A DNA stretch of 64,000 nucleotides from an uncultured Collinsella sp. (lineage in GTDB: Bacteria > Actinomycetota > Coriobacteriia > Coriobacteriales > Coriobacteriaceae), in NCBI GenBank assembly GCA_959020715.1, contig CAUESV010000010.1, positions 1 to 64,000 on the forward strand, read 5' to 3'. Positions 49,960 to 58,114 of the stretch are shown here, piece by piece; position 1 is the first letter of the stretch; each line of letters opens with the position of its first letter. Below the pieces are notes generated by a model. The model worked only from the letters and a program-made list of their open reading frames with translations, was not told the origin of the DNA and searched no databases. The position numbers and the translations under genes are program-made.

Positions 49960-51036
49960 TTATTTGCGCTTAAAGGGAATGGGTTTGGGCGGGCACTTTG
50001 GCTTCACGGCACCAGCGGTAACGATCGCGCCGTTGTCGCAGATATCCAGACAGGCACCGCACTGGGTGCAGGCCTTTTGGTCGATCACGTGGATAAAACG
50101 CGGCCTTCCCAGAATCGCATCCTCTTCGCAAACGCCCGAATCGACGCACTTGTTGCAGGCCTGGCATTTGGAGGCGAGGATATGGAAGGTCAAAAACGCC
50201 TGGCATTCCCCGGCGGCGCAGACCTTCTTGGTGGTGTGCTGCGCAATCTCGCCCTCGAACAGGTCGAGGAACGACTGCACCGTGCGCGCCAAGACACGGC
50301 CTTGCTCGCACAGGCACTGCGCCTGCATCACGGGACAAAGGTCGCGAAGGAGCGCCAGGTCGCCCGGCTTGCCCTTCTTGCGGCAGATATCGGCAAGAAT
50401 CGTCGCAATCTGATGCGAGCCCTCGTAGCCAAATACACAGCGTCCGCAGCTCTCGTGACGATAGAGCGTGCAAATGTCCAAAAGCGCCTTTGCCATGCAG
50501 TTTTTGGCGGTGTAGACGCGGACGTAGTCGCTGCATAGCTCAATCTTTGAGGTGTCGTCGGGCCTAAGCAGCAGACCGCTGGGATAGCCAATCCCCACCG
50601 CTTTGGCGTCGTTGGCGCCCGCCGCGGCAACCAGGGATTCCGCACTTACGACGCGGTCGAGCTCAACGGGCTCATCGGCCCCGTCAAACCACACCCAGCG
50701 CTTGCCCTCGGCGGCAAGGAGTTCCGATCCGCTCAGGCAGCGGTCGGCGCCATCGCCTTCGCAGCAAGACGGGAGCGGCTTTTCGCCGTCGAGCATCTTG
50801 GCGGCAGCCGAACCGTTGGCATAGACAAAGCCCAGGCTCGGGTCACACTCGATCACGCGACAGGACTCGCCCAACGCATCCGCGAGCGCGGCAGAGACCT
50901 CATCGCCTGCCGGCAGCAAAACCGCCTGGGCGCCGGCCTCTGCAATTTTTACCGCAGCCGCCGCCACGTCCTTCTTAAGGAGCCAGAGCGCCACGGGTGC
51001 CTGTCGATGCGCAGGCATAAAGTTGATGATCGTCAT
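49960..51036 (-). CDS. NuoF-tail/ferredoxin electron-transfer protein
   Basis: A 358-residue iron-sulfur protein. Residues ~190-275 resemble the C-terminal [4Fe-4S] region of complex-I NuoF (ESCGRCVFGYEGSHQIATIL; TVQSFLDLFEGEIAQHTTKK). However, the usual CxxCxxC triplet lacks its third Cys (ESCGRCVFG). Residues ~285-340 add two ferredoxin motifs, CQACNKCVDSGVC and CTQCGACLDIC. The first ~180 residues do not show the NADH/FMN Rossmann motifs of NuoF. It lies 17 bp downstream of the NuoG-like flavoprotein and probably forms an electron-input complex with it. Confidence 0.8.
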   Translation of the reverse strand: MTIINFMPAHRQAPVALWLLKKDVAAAAVKIAEAGAQAVLLPAGDEVSAALADALGESCRVIECDPSLGFVYANGSAAAKMLDGEKPLPSCCEGDGADRCLSGSELLAAEGKRWVWFDGADEPVELDRVVSAESLVAAAGANDAKAVGIGYPSGLLLRPDDTSKIELCSDYVRVYTAKNCMAKALLDICTLYRHESCGRCVFGYEGSHQIATILADICRKKGKPGDLALLRDLCPVMQAQCLCEQGRVLARTVQSFLDLFEGEIAQHTTKKVCAAGECQAFLTFHILASKCQACNKCVDSGVCEEDAILGRPRFIHVIDQKACTQCGACLDICDNGAIVTAGAVKPKCPPKPIPFKRK

Positions 51037-51053
51037 GGGTTATCGCTCCTTTC

Positions 51054-53186
51054 CTAGTACTCGTTCCACAGGCGCGGCGTGCTGATCGTTAGACGCAAAT
51101 CGCACTGCAAGCAACGGCTCGCCTCGCACGCGGCCTCATGGTCGGTATAGGGGCACTCGAACGTATCGAAGTTATCCTTACGCGTCTGGGCATCGACAAA
51201 CTCGGGCTGCACGGCATCGCCGTAGAAGCCCTCCGGGGCATGCCCAATCCACTGCTCGGGAGCATCATGCTCGGTCAGCTCCTCGTCGATGTCGCCATCG
51301 CCACCCAAAGCGCGGTCGATAGCCGAGGCGCACGTGCGGCCCGCAGCGATTGCCGCGATCACCGATTTGGTTCCCGTCACGCAGTCGCCCGCCGACCAGA
51401 TGCCTTCAACGCTCGTCTTGCCTTCGGTATCGGCCACGATATACGGACCGTGCGTAAGCTCAAGGCCCATCTGAGCCGTGCCCTCGGGCTTTTGGCCCAC
51501 GGCAAAGATCACGCAGTCGGCATCGATGGTCTTCTCGCCGCCGTCGAGCAGTTCGGTGACGGCGCGGTGGTTCTCGTCAAAGTAGAACCGCTCGATCTTG
51601 TGGATCGTCATGGAACCGACCTTGCCCGAACCGTCCCCGGCCTCGTTGATGCTGGTAAAGGCATAGGCATCGTGCAGCACCACGCCTTCCTCGGCGGCCT
51701 CGGCACGCTCCTCGGGCGTCGAGGTCATCGCGTCTTGGGCCTCAAGGCAGGCGACATCGACCGAGGCGGCACCCAGACGCACGGCGGTGCGGGCGCAGTC
51801 GTACGCCACGTTGCCGCCACCCAGCACCACAACGCGCTTGCCCGTCAGGTCCGGGGCGCTGCCCATACGGGCGGCCTTCAGAAAATCGGTGTTGCGCAGC
51901 ACGCCTTCGAGGTCGTGACCGGGCATGGGGAGTACCGTTCCGTCATAGGTACCCACCGCAACCAGCACGGCATCGAAGCCCTGCTCCAAAAGCGCCTGGG
52001 GCTCGGCGATGCGCTCGCCACAGCGCAACTCAATGCGCGGCTCGGCGTCATCACCCTGGGCGATTTCCAAAATCGTCGCGACCTCGGCGTCAACCGTGGC
52101 ATCGGGCAGGCGATACGCTGGAATGCCGTAGCGCATCTGGCCGCCGACTTTCTCGTTGGCCTCGAACACCACGACCTTGTGGCCCTTCTCGGCGCAATAG
52201 AGCGCGGCGGTCAGGCCGGCGGGGCCGGCGCCCACAACGGCGACGCGTTTGCCGCTCAGCGGCTCATGGCGTACATTTGCCTTCCAGTCGCCCGTATCGC
52301 GCACGGCAGCAGCGCGCTTAAGTCGGCAGACCGAAACCGGCGTGCCGTTGAGCTCGTTGCGCTTGCAGGCATTCTGGCAGTTATGAACGCAAATGTCGCC
52401 CAGGCTCTCGGGGAACGGGACCTTCTCGCGCACCACCGCGGCGGCGCGGGTGTACTCACCGTTGCGAATATGCCGCAGGTAGCGCGGGATATCCACATGG
52501 GCGGGACAGCCCGAGCGACAGGGGACCACGTTATCGGCATACGACTTGTTCTCATCGAACATATTGAGCGTGTCGACGATCGAGCCCGTGGGGCACACCT
52601 CGATGCAGGCCCCGCAAAAACGGCAACCCGCCTCTTGCAGGCTCACGCTGCCGTCGGTGCCAATGCGAATGCCGTCCTCGGTACGCTGATAGTCCAAAAC
52701 GCCGGCGCCGCGCAGCTCGCGGCAGGCGCGCACGCAGCGACCGCACCGAATGCAGCGGGTGAACATATGGGTGATCAGCGGGTTCGATTCGTCCGTGGCG
52801 ACCGGACGGCTCTTGGTGCGCCAGCGCGCAGGTGAAACTCCCATGTACTGATACATAGACTGCAGCTCGCATTTACCGTACTTGGGGCAGCCGGTGCAAT
52901 CGGCGGGATGCGTGGCCAAGATAAGCTCCATTGCCAGCTTGCGCACGCGCTCGGCCTGCTCGCCTGTCGTGTTGACGACCATTCCCTCGGCAACCTGCGT
53001 CTTGCAGGCACACACCGGCTCGTCTTGACCTTCGATCTCGACCATGCACAGACGGCATCCGCCGACGGCCTCAAGATCGGGATGTTTGCACAGATGCGGA
53101 ATATAGATACCGGCATCGAGCGCGGCTTCAAGGACATTTTGCCCCTCGCGCGCCTCGACCTCGGCTCCATTAATCGTTAGCTTCAT
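51054..53186 (-). CDS. NuoG-like/GltD-like iron-sulfur flavoprotein
   Basis: A 710-residue protein. An N-terminal [2Fe-2S] ferredoxin domain (~1-75; VGGCRLCMVEIEG) and a NuoG-type His/Cys region (~80-125; HPADCTGCPKYGKCEL) come first. A double [4Fe-4S] module (CIRCGRCVRAC; CRFCGACIEVCP) follows. The rest is a GltD-like FAD/NAD(P) domain (VAVVGAGPAGLTAALYCAEK; VVVLGGGNVAYDCART). This layout occurs in anaerobes in formate-dehydrogenase- and hydrogenase-linked or electron-bifurcating input modules. It would move electrons from NAD(P)H towards the NuoF-like protein and the flavoprotein reductase encoded just upstream. Confidence 0.88.
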   Translation of the reverse strand: MKLTINGAEVEAREGQNVLEAALDAGIYIPHLCKHPDLEAVGGCRLCMVEIEGQDEPVCACKTQVAEGMVVNTTGEQAERVRKLAMELILATHPADCTGCPKYGKCELQSMYQYMGVSPARWRTKSRPVATDESNPLITHMFTRCIRCGRCVRACRELRGAGVLDYQRTEDGIRIGTDGSVSLQEAGCRFCGACIEVCPTGSIVDTLNMFDENKSYADNVVPCRSGCPAHVDIPRYLRHIRNGEYTRAAAVVREKVPFPESLGDICVHNCQNACKRNELNGTPVSVCRLKRAAAVRDTGDWKANVRHEPLSGKRVAVVGAGPAGLTAALYCAEKGHKVVVFEANEKVGGQMRYGIPAYRLPDATVDAEVATILEIAQGDDAEPRIELRCGERIAEPQALLEQGFDAVLVAVGTYDGTVLPMPGHDLEGVLRNTDFLKAARMGSAPDLTGKRVVVLGGGNVAYDCARTAVRLGAASVDVACLEAQDAMTSTPEERAEAAEEGVVLHDAYAFTSINEAGDGSGKVGSMTIHKIERFYFDENHRAVTELLDGGEKTIDADCVIFAVGQKPEGTAQMGLELTHGPYIVADTEGKTSVEGIWSAGDCVTGTKSVIAAIAAGRTCASAIDRALGGDGDIDEELTEHDAPEQWIGHAPEGFYGDAVQPEFVDAQTRKDNFDTFECPYTDHEAACEASRCLQCDLRLTISTPRLWNEY

Positions 53187-53216
53187 TCGTTCCCCTCAAA
53201 ACGTCGCTCTTGTCCA

Positions 53217-53252
53217 GAAAGGCGCCCGGGACCAAAGTGATCCCGAGCGCCT
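53217..53252 (-). terminator. Attenuator-like hairpin inside the redox operon
   Basis: AGGCGCCCGGGA and TCCCGAGCGCCT pair around a 9-nt loop, with TTTCTGG after it on the minus strand. It lies between the flavoprotein gene and the NuoG-like gene, so the flavoprotein may be made in excess. Confidence 0.65.
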
Positions 53253-53319
53253 CGCTTGTAGGGCAAATCCCCGCCTGCACCCAACGCGTAGGTGTCTGCA
53301 GACGCGAATAGCTACGGTG

Positions 53320-54825
53320 TTACGACCACTCCTCGTCGCCCGCGTCCTCAAAGAGGGCAGCGGCGGCGTTTTCACCGGCGATGCGACCCGAGTTAAGGCA
53401 GAAGCCCATGGTGTTACCCGGAATGCAGTAGTTATAGGAGTCGCCATAGATGGTGCAGGCATCGGTGCCAACGCAGTACAGGCCGGGGATGACCTCGTAA
53501 TCGTCGGTCATGACCTCCATCTTGTGGTTGATGAGCACGCCGCCCAGGGTGCCGTAGGCGCCACAGTACTGCTTGCAGCAATAGAAGGGGCCCTTCTCGA
53601 GCGGCTTCATAAACTCGCGCTCTTTCTCAAAGATGTCGTCCCAGCCGTTGTCGCACATCTCGTTGTACTCGTCGACATTGGCGAGCAGGCCCTCAACATC
53701 GATACCCGCCTTCTCGGCAAGTTCCTCCAGCGTATCGGCCTGGCAGATTGCCGGGTAGCCAGCCTCCAGGTCGCGGTTCCACTGCTCCTCAAAGCCGTCG
53801 TACAGGTCGTGCGGATGAACGTGGCTGACGATATCCGGACCATCCTTCTTCCAGTGCTTGAGCATGCGGGAATCAAAGATGGCATAGGCGACCTTGCCGG
53901 GAAGATGGTTGATGGCGTTGCCGACAAAGGTGGTGTTGAAGATCTCGTCCTCCGGCATAAAGCGCTCGCCCAGGCGGTTGCACCAGTAGCACGGCTGACG
54001 GAATGCGCCCTCAACATAGAAGTGGTTCATGTTGTCGGGGATCTGGTACATGAGCTCCATGGTCACCGGGGTGTGGCCGCCGCCGACTTCGTGGCACATG
54101 TTGATGCCGTCGCCGTCCATGCCCGGAATGGCGAACGAGAACAGGTCGGTACCCCACTCAAAGTCGAGCTTCTCCTTGATGAGCTTGGCGTTGTGGCCAA
54201 AGCCACCCGTGGCGACGATCGCGGACTTGCACGAGATCTGGTACTCCTCGCCGTCCTTGTCCTTGGCGGTCACGCCGCAGATGGCGCCGTCCTCGCCCTT
54301 GATAAGGCCGGTGCCCGGGCACTCAAACATAAACTCGACGCCCAGGTCCTGAGCGCGCTCGGTCATGCGCTTGGTCATCGTGGTCGCCGCGCGAGGGCCG
54401 GGTTCCGAGCCATCCTCGGGCTGCACGACATGCCAGGTGTACTCGCCGTCGGAATAGGCGCGTGTGCGCTCGCGAGCACGGAATGCCGGGCGCACGGAGT
54501 TAAACTCCACGCCCATGTCCTGCAGCCATGCGATGGTATCGCCCGACTTAAAGTAGTAGTCGCGCACCAGGCGGGCATCGACCTGATAATGGGTGTAGAA
54601 CATATGGCGACGGAAGAGCTCGCCGGGCGTGACCTCGATCATCGAGGCCTTCTGAAGCGGAGAGCCAGCGGCGGCAGGTCCCATGCCCATGTTGGCGGCG
54701 CCACCGGTAATGGGGGCCTTCTCCAGGGCAATGACACGAGCGCCCGCCTCGGCTGCAGCGACCGCTGCGGCAAGGCCGCTCAGACCCGCGGCGACGACAA
54801 CGACGTCGGTCTCTAACTGTTTCAT
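53320..54825 (-). CDS. Fumarate-reductase-like FAD-binding protein
   Basis: A 501-residue flavoprotein of the FrdA/urocanate-reductase/3-ketosteroid-dehydrogenase superfamily. The FAD motif reads VVVVAAGLSGLAAAVAAAEA; the first Gly of GxGxxG is Ala. The C-terminal GNTMGFCLNSGRIAGENAA block is typical. No Tat or Sec signal and no FMN-binding or cytochrome domain is present, unlike many secreted gut reductases, so it works in the cytoplasm and must receive electrons from a protein partner. The NuoG/NuoF-like genes downstream are the obvious candidates. Substrate (an enoate, steroid or other alkene) cannot be read. TAAAGGAGG precedes ATG. Confidence 0.87.
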   Translation of the reverse strand: MKQLETDVVVVAAGLSGLAAAVAAAEAGARVIALEKAPITGGAANMGMGPAAAGSPLQKASMIEVTPGELFRRHMFYTHYQVDARLVRDYYFKSGDTIAWLQDMGVEFNSVRPAFRARERTRAYSDGEYTWHVVQPEDGSEPGPRAATTMTKRMTERAQDLGVEFMFECPGTGLIKGEDGAICGVTAKDKDGEEYQISCKSAIVATGGFGHNAKLIKEKLDFEWGTDLFSFAIPGMDGDGINMCHEVGGGHTPVTMELMYQIPDNMNHFYVEGAFRQPCYWCNRLGERFMPEDEIFNTTFVGNAINHLPGKVAYAIFDSRMLKHWKKDGPDIVSHVHPHDLYDGFEEQWNRDLEAGYPAICQADTLEELAEKAGIDVEGLLANVDEYNEMCDNGWDDIFEKEREFMKPLEKGPFYCCKQYCGAYGTLGGVLINHKMEVMTDDYEVIPGLYCVGTDACTIYGDSYNYCIPGNTMGFCLNSGRIAGENAAAALFEDAGDEEWS

Positions 54826-54948
54826 GCGAATCCTCCTTTATAGGGCTCTTGGATGAGCCCGGACTTCATGCGAATTGCATGCGTATCGACAGCCATACTT
54901 TCGCTCGAAAACAGGCCCAAAACCATGTGCAGGCGCACCGATGTTTGC

Positions 54949-55205
54949 CTATAGCGACCACGGGCTTTGTGCGGATGAACCATGCGTTTGGACAACGCTT
55001 TCGAGCAGGTTCTCGTGAGTCGTCAAGATGCAAAAGATAACAAGAATGGTTGGGACGATGTTGCTCACAGCCATGTTATCGGCGCCAAAGCCCGAGACAA
55101 ACACGCCCATGACCAGCGAGTTGATCACCCACTTGCCCACCGACAATCGATCCGCATCGAGAACCTTAAGGGGCATCCAATCGTCGACGCCACACGCGGA
55201 GCCAG
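54949..55205 (-). pseudogene. Possible fragment of a membrane-protein gene
   Basis: The minus-strand frame ending at 54949 reads like real protein, with two membrane-like stretches (SLVMGVFVSGFGADN and VSNIVPTILVIFCIL) and a polar end. Its 5' side runs straight into the palindrome array with no start or ribosome-binding site. It may be the tail of a transporter gene that once belonged to the redox island. It is too short to assign. Confidence 0.35.
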
Positions 55206-55206
55206 C

Positions 55207-55426
55207 GTCTCGATCTGTAACAGTTACTCGGCGAAATGGGCCCCAGATGTTACAGATCGAGACAAACGGCAACTGTCCGGCGGAAAATCTCAATCTGTAA
55301 CAGTAACTCGGCGAAATCCGTCCCTCGTGTTACAGATTTAGACAAACACGACCCAACCCACCGGTATATCTCGATCTGTAACACCTAGCCGCCCAAATCG
55401 GGTCTAGATGTTACAGATCGAGATTT
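55207..55426. repeat. Tandem array of three TGTAACA palindromes (family D)
   Basis: Units at 55207-55267, 55287-55347 and 55367-55426 have a period of ~80 bp. Sequence and spacers closely resemble the four-unit array at 46989-47289. Confidence 0.9.
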
Positions 55427-55512
55427 TGTTTGAGAGGCCGAGAATTGAACCGAAGAAACGATCCCGGGATAACAAAAAAGCTCGCCGGCTAGGCCGACGA
55501 GCTGCAAGTTCT

Positions 55513-55589
55513 TGGTCGCGGGGGCAGGATTTGAACCTACGACCTCCGGGTTATGAGCCCGGCGAGCTACCAGACTGCTCCACCCCGCA
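55513..55589 (-). tRNA. tRNA-Met (CAT), initiator type
   Basis: A 77-nt cloverleaf with encoded CCA. The D stem is GAGC/GCTC, the anticodon stem CCGGG/CCCGG with loop CTCATAA, the T arm GTAGG-TTCAAAT-CCTGC and the acceptor TGCGGGG/CCCCGCG. Three G-C pairs at the base of the anticodon stem and A11-U24 mark it as the initiator. The first acceptor pair is U1-G72 rather than the C1-A72 mismatch common in bacteria. Confidence 0.93.
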
Positions 55590-55786
55590 ATGTCTGGGCG
55601 CCTCATGTGCGCAAGAAAGAATATTACGCGGGAGTTCGGTAAACGGCAAGGAAAATCTCGTAGAGCATAATTCCTTCATATTTAAAACCCCTCAGCCCCT
55701 ATCACCGTAAACGAATCGCGGCCGAGCGCCGTCGACGGCGCGTATACAATGGTGCGCGTCCTTTTACGCCGACACCTGGAGTAGAC

Positions 55787-56560
55787 ATGCTGCTCGCTAT
55801 CGATATGGGAAACACGCAGACGGCCATGGGCCTGTTTGACGGAGACGAGTTGGTGCAGTCGTGGCGCATGCCCACCGACCGCTCTTATACCGCCGACGAG
55901 ATCCATGTGCGCCTGATGGGTTTCTTTAAGATGTACGGCCTTTCGCTCGACGCGGTCGACGCGATCGCCTTTGCGGGCGTGGTGCCGCAGCTCTCGCGCG
56001 AATGGCACGCCGTGGCCGACCGCATTGCCGCAGACGCCATCGTCATTGGGCCGCAGACGGCCACGGTGACCAAGCTGCGCGCGGCGCGTCCCCAAGCCGT
56101 AGGCGCCGATCGCGTCGCCAACGCCGTTGCGGCCGAAACTTTCTACGGCGCGCCGGCAATCGTGGTGGACTTTGGCACCGCGACCAATATCGACGTCATC
56201 GATGAGGACGGTTATTACATTGGTGGAGCGATCGCGCCGGGCATCCGCATTTCGATGGACGCGCTCGCCGCCCGAGCCGCCAAGCTCGCCAGCGTTCCGC
56301 TCGAGGCGCCCGAGCACGCCATCGGTCGCGACACCGAAGAGTGCATCAAGGTCGGCGCCGTGATGGGCGCCGCCGCCATGGCCGAGGGCCTGGTCACGCG
56401 CATGAAGCGCGAGCTGGGCCGCGAGGATGCCACCGTTATCGCCACGGGCGGCCTCGCCAGCATCGTCGCCGATTCGACCGACGCCTTCGACATAGTCGAC
56501 GGCCAACTCACCATCAAGGGCATCTGCGAAATCTACCGCCGCATGCAGGAGCTGGGATAG
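55787..56560 (+). CDS. coaX: Type III pantothenate kinase
   Basis: Carries out the first step of coenzyme A synthesis, ATP + pantothenate to 4'-phosphopantothenate, insensitive to CoA feedback. The 257 residues match CoaX. The ASKHA phosphate motif DMGNTQTAMGLF (6-17), GADRVANAVAA (~106-116) and VDFGTATNIDVI (~128-139) are all present. A TACAAT box lies ~37 bp upstream, without a clear -35. The gene stands alone next to the initiator tRNA. Confidence 0.95.
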   Translation: MLLAIDMGNTQTAMGLFDGDELVQSWRMPTDRSYTADEIHVRLMGFFKMYGLSLDAVDAIAFAGVVPQLSREWHAVADRIAADAIVIGPQTATVTKLRAARPQAVGADRVANAVAAETFYGAPAIVVDFGTATNIDVIDEDGYYIGGAIAPGIRISMDALAARAAKLASVPLEAPEHAIGRDTEECIKVGAVMGAAAMAEGLVTRMKRELGREDATVIATGGLASIVADSTDAFDIVDGQLTIKGICEIYRRMQELG

Positions 56561-56615
56561 AGCAGGGGCTTAAGTCGAGTACGGGCGCGAGCGGCGGACT
56601 AAGCAATGCATCGGT

Positions 56616-56658
56616 CCTATTCCTCAAAAACGATAATTTTTCAGTTTTGAGGAATAGG
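56616..56658. repeat. CCTATTCCTCAAAA hairpin, copy 1
   Basis: CCTATTCCTCAAAA and TTTTGAGGAATAGG pair around a ~15-nt A/T-rich loop, 8 bp past the AAA_14 ATPase stop. Confidence 0.9.
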
Positions 56659-56665
56659 CTTTCTG

Positions 56666-57862
56666 CTACGCCTCGCCGCACAACCACCTCGCCAGGTCCA
56701 CGATCTGCACTCCGTCGCGATCCGTGGCCTCGTGATGCGTGCGGGCGAGAATCATCTTGGGATACGCATCGCCAATGCTCAGCAGTGGCGAAATCTCGCG
56801 TTCAAATGTCTTATCCGAGCTGATGTCGTCGCTCACCTGAATGTAGAGTTTCTCGCTCCGCTTGATTGCTACAAAGTCTATTTCCTTTTTATAGAGCACG
56901 CCGACGTATACCTCGTATCCGCGACGCAGCAGCTCGATTGCCACCATGTTCTCGTATACGCGTCCCCAATCCATATCACGTGTACCAAGAAGCGCATATT
57001 TAAACGCATGGTCCGCCAGATAGTACTTCTCGCCGCTCTTAAGGTATTTTTTGCCGCGAATGTCGTACCGACGAACTTTATAGAAGGCAAACGCATCGCA
57101 CAGGTACCCCATGTACGTGCCGACCGTCTTGTTCGTAATCTTTAGCCCATCCGCATTTAATGCATCAGTAATGTTGCGTGCCGACGTAATGTTGGAAACG
57201 TTGTCCATCATGTAATCGGCAATGCGCAGCAGCGCCGATTCGTTTCTCACGTTATGCCGCTGCACGATATCTCTCACAATGAGCGTCTTGAAGACGTTGG
57301 AGAGATATTGATAGCGCTGCTCCTGCAGTGGATAAGGGTAAGAGCCGGACATACCGCCGGTTTTCGCGTACTCATCGAAGTCGCGGTCGACCTCGCCCTC
57401 GTCGCCATAGAGACGATACTCCTCAAACGAGAATGGGAAAACCTCGATCTCGAACGTACGCCCCGTAAAGAGCGTCGACAGATCGCTGGACAGCAAAAAG
57501 GCATTCGATCCGGTAATGAATATGTCGTACTGCTCGGATGCGTGAAGGCTATTGATCGCACGCTCAAAACCGTCGCACATCTGAACTTCATCGATAAGCA
57601 GAAAGTTTTGCTTGCCGAGCACTCGATGCTCTTTTACATAGGCGAGCAGCGCGTGATACTCGAGCAGGTTCTCGAACTCATCGAGGTTGTAGTTGATATG
57701 GATGACATTCGAATTGGACAGATGTGCCTCCACGTAATCGCGGAGGGCCTCGAGCAATTTTGATTTACCGCTACGACGGATGCCCGTGATGACCTTGATG
57801 TCCGGCACGCCAATAAGACTCGTCAACGTGTCCATATATGACGTTCTATTGATGAGTTTCAT
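56666..57862 (-). CDS. AAA_14/DUF4143 ATPase
   Basis: A 398-residue protein with the standard AAA_14 plus DUF4143 layout: Walker A GIRRSGKS (~27-34), Walker B FLLIDEVQ (~88-95), an FITGSNAFLLSSDLST sensor-like block and a C-terminal nuclease-like region (YENMVAIELLRRGYEVYVG ... KKEIDFVAIK). That E...D-x-K pattern resembles the PD-(D/E)XK fold. The family is very common and often mobile in gut bacteria, yet its function is not established; defence or toxin-antitoxin roles are speculation. Base composition is visibly lower in G+C than its neighbours. Near-identical hairpins lie immediately 3' and 5' of the gene, suggesting it travels as a cassette. Confidence 0.88.
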   Translation of the reverse strand: MKLINRTSYMDTLTSLIGVPDIKVITGIRRSGKSKLLEALRDYVEAHLSNSNVIHINYNLDEFENLLEYHALLAYVKEHRVLGKQNFLLIDEVQMCDGFERAINSLHASEQYDIFITGSNAFLLSSDLSTLFTGRTFEIEVFPFSFEEYRLYGDEGEVDRDFDEYAKTGGMSGSYPYPLQEQRYQYLSNVFKTLIVRDIVQRHNVRNESALLRIADYMMDNVSNITSARNITDALNADGLKITNKTVGTYMGYLCDAFAFYKVRRYDIRGKKYLKSGEKYYLADHAFKYALLGTRDMDWGRVYENMVAIELLRRGYEVYVGVLYKKEIDFVAIKRSEKLYIQVSDDISSDKTFEREISPLLSIGDAYPKMILARTHHEATDRDGVQIVDLARWLCGEA

Positions 57863-57888
57863 CGGGGCCTCCTCGCGGTCTTTTATCG

Positions 57889-57929
57889 CTATTCCTCAAA
57901 ATTGAAAAATTTTCAGTTTTGAGGAATAG
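57889..57929. repeat. CCTATTCCTCAAAA hairpin, copy 2
   Basis: CTATTCCTCAAAA and TTTTGAGGAATAG arms lie 27 bp upstream of the AAA_14 ATPase start. Confidence 0.9.
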
Positions 57930-57973
57930 GCTCTATAGCGAATATACCTCGCGAAAGACCGAGCTGCCTTAAT

Positions 57974-58016
57974 CCTATTCCTCAAAAACGAAAATTATTC
58001 AGTTTTGAGGAATAGG
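57974..58016. repeat. CCTATTCCTCAAAA hairpin, copy 3
   Basis: The third copy, 43 bp like copy 1, lies 45 bp upstream of copy 2. Confidence 0.9.
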
Positions 58017-58114
58017 GCACTGGCAACCCATTCCCCAGATAGGCGGAACCCTCCCCGGCACAGGCCGAAGAGGGCTTCGTTGTCATCGTTATCTTTGAGC
58101 GCGGGCGCCTCGCG

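Larger units (their letters stand above)
54826..55512. other. Intergenic region with gene remnant and palindrome array
   Basis: Left of ~54945 is the leader of the flavoprotein gene. A probable gene fragment occupies 54949-55205 and the three-unit palindrome array 55207-55426. Nothing further is seen up to the tRNA. Confidence 0.6.
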
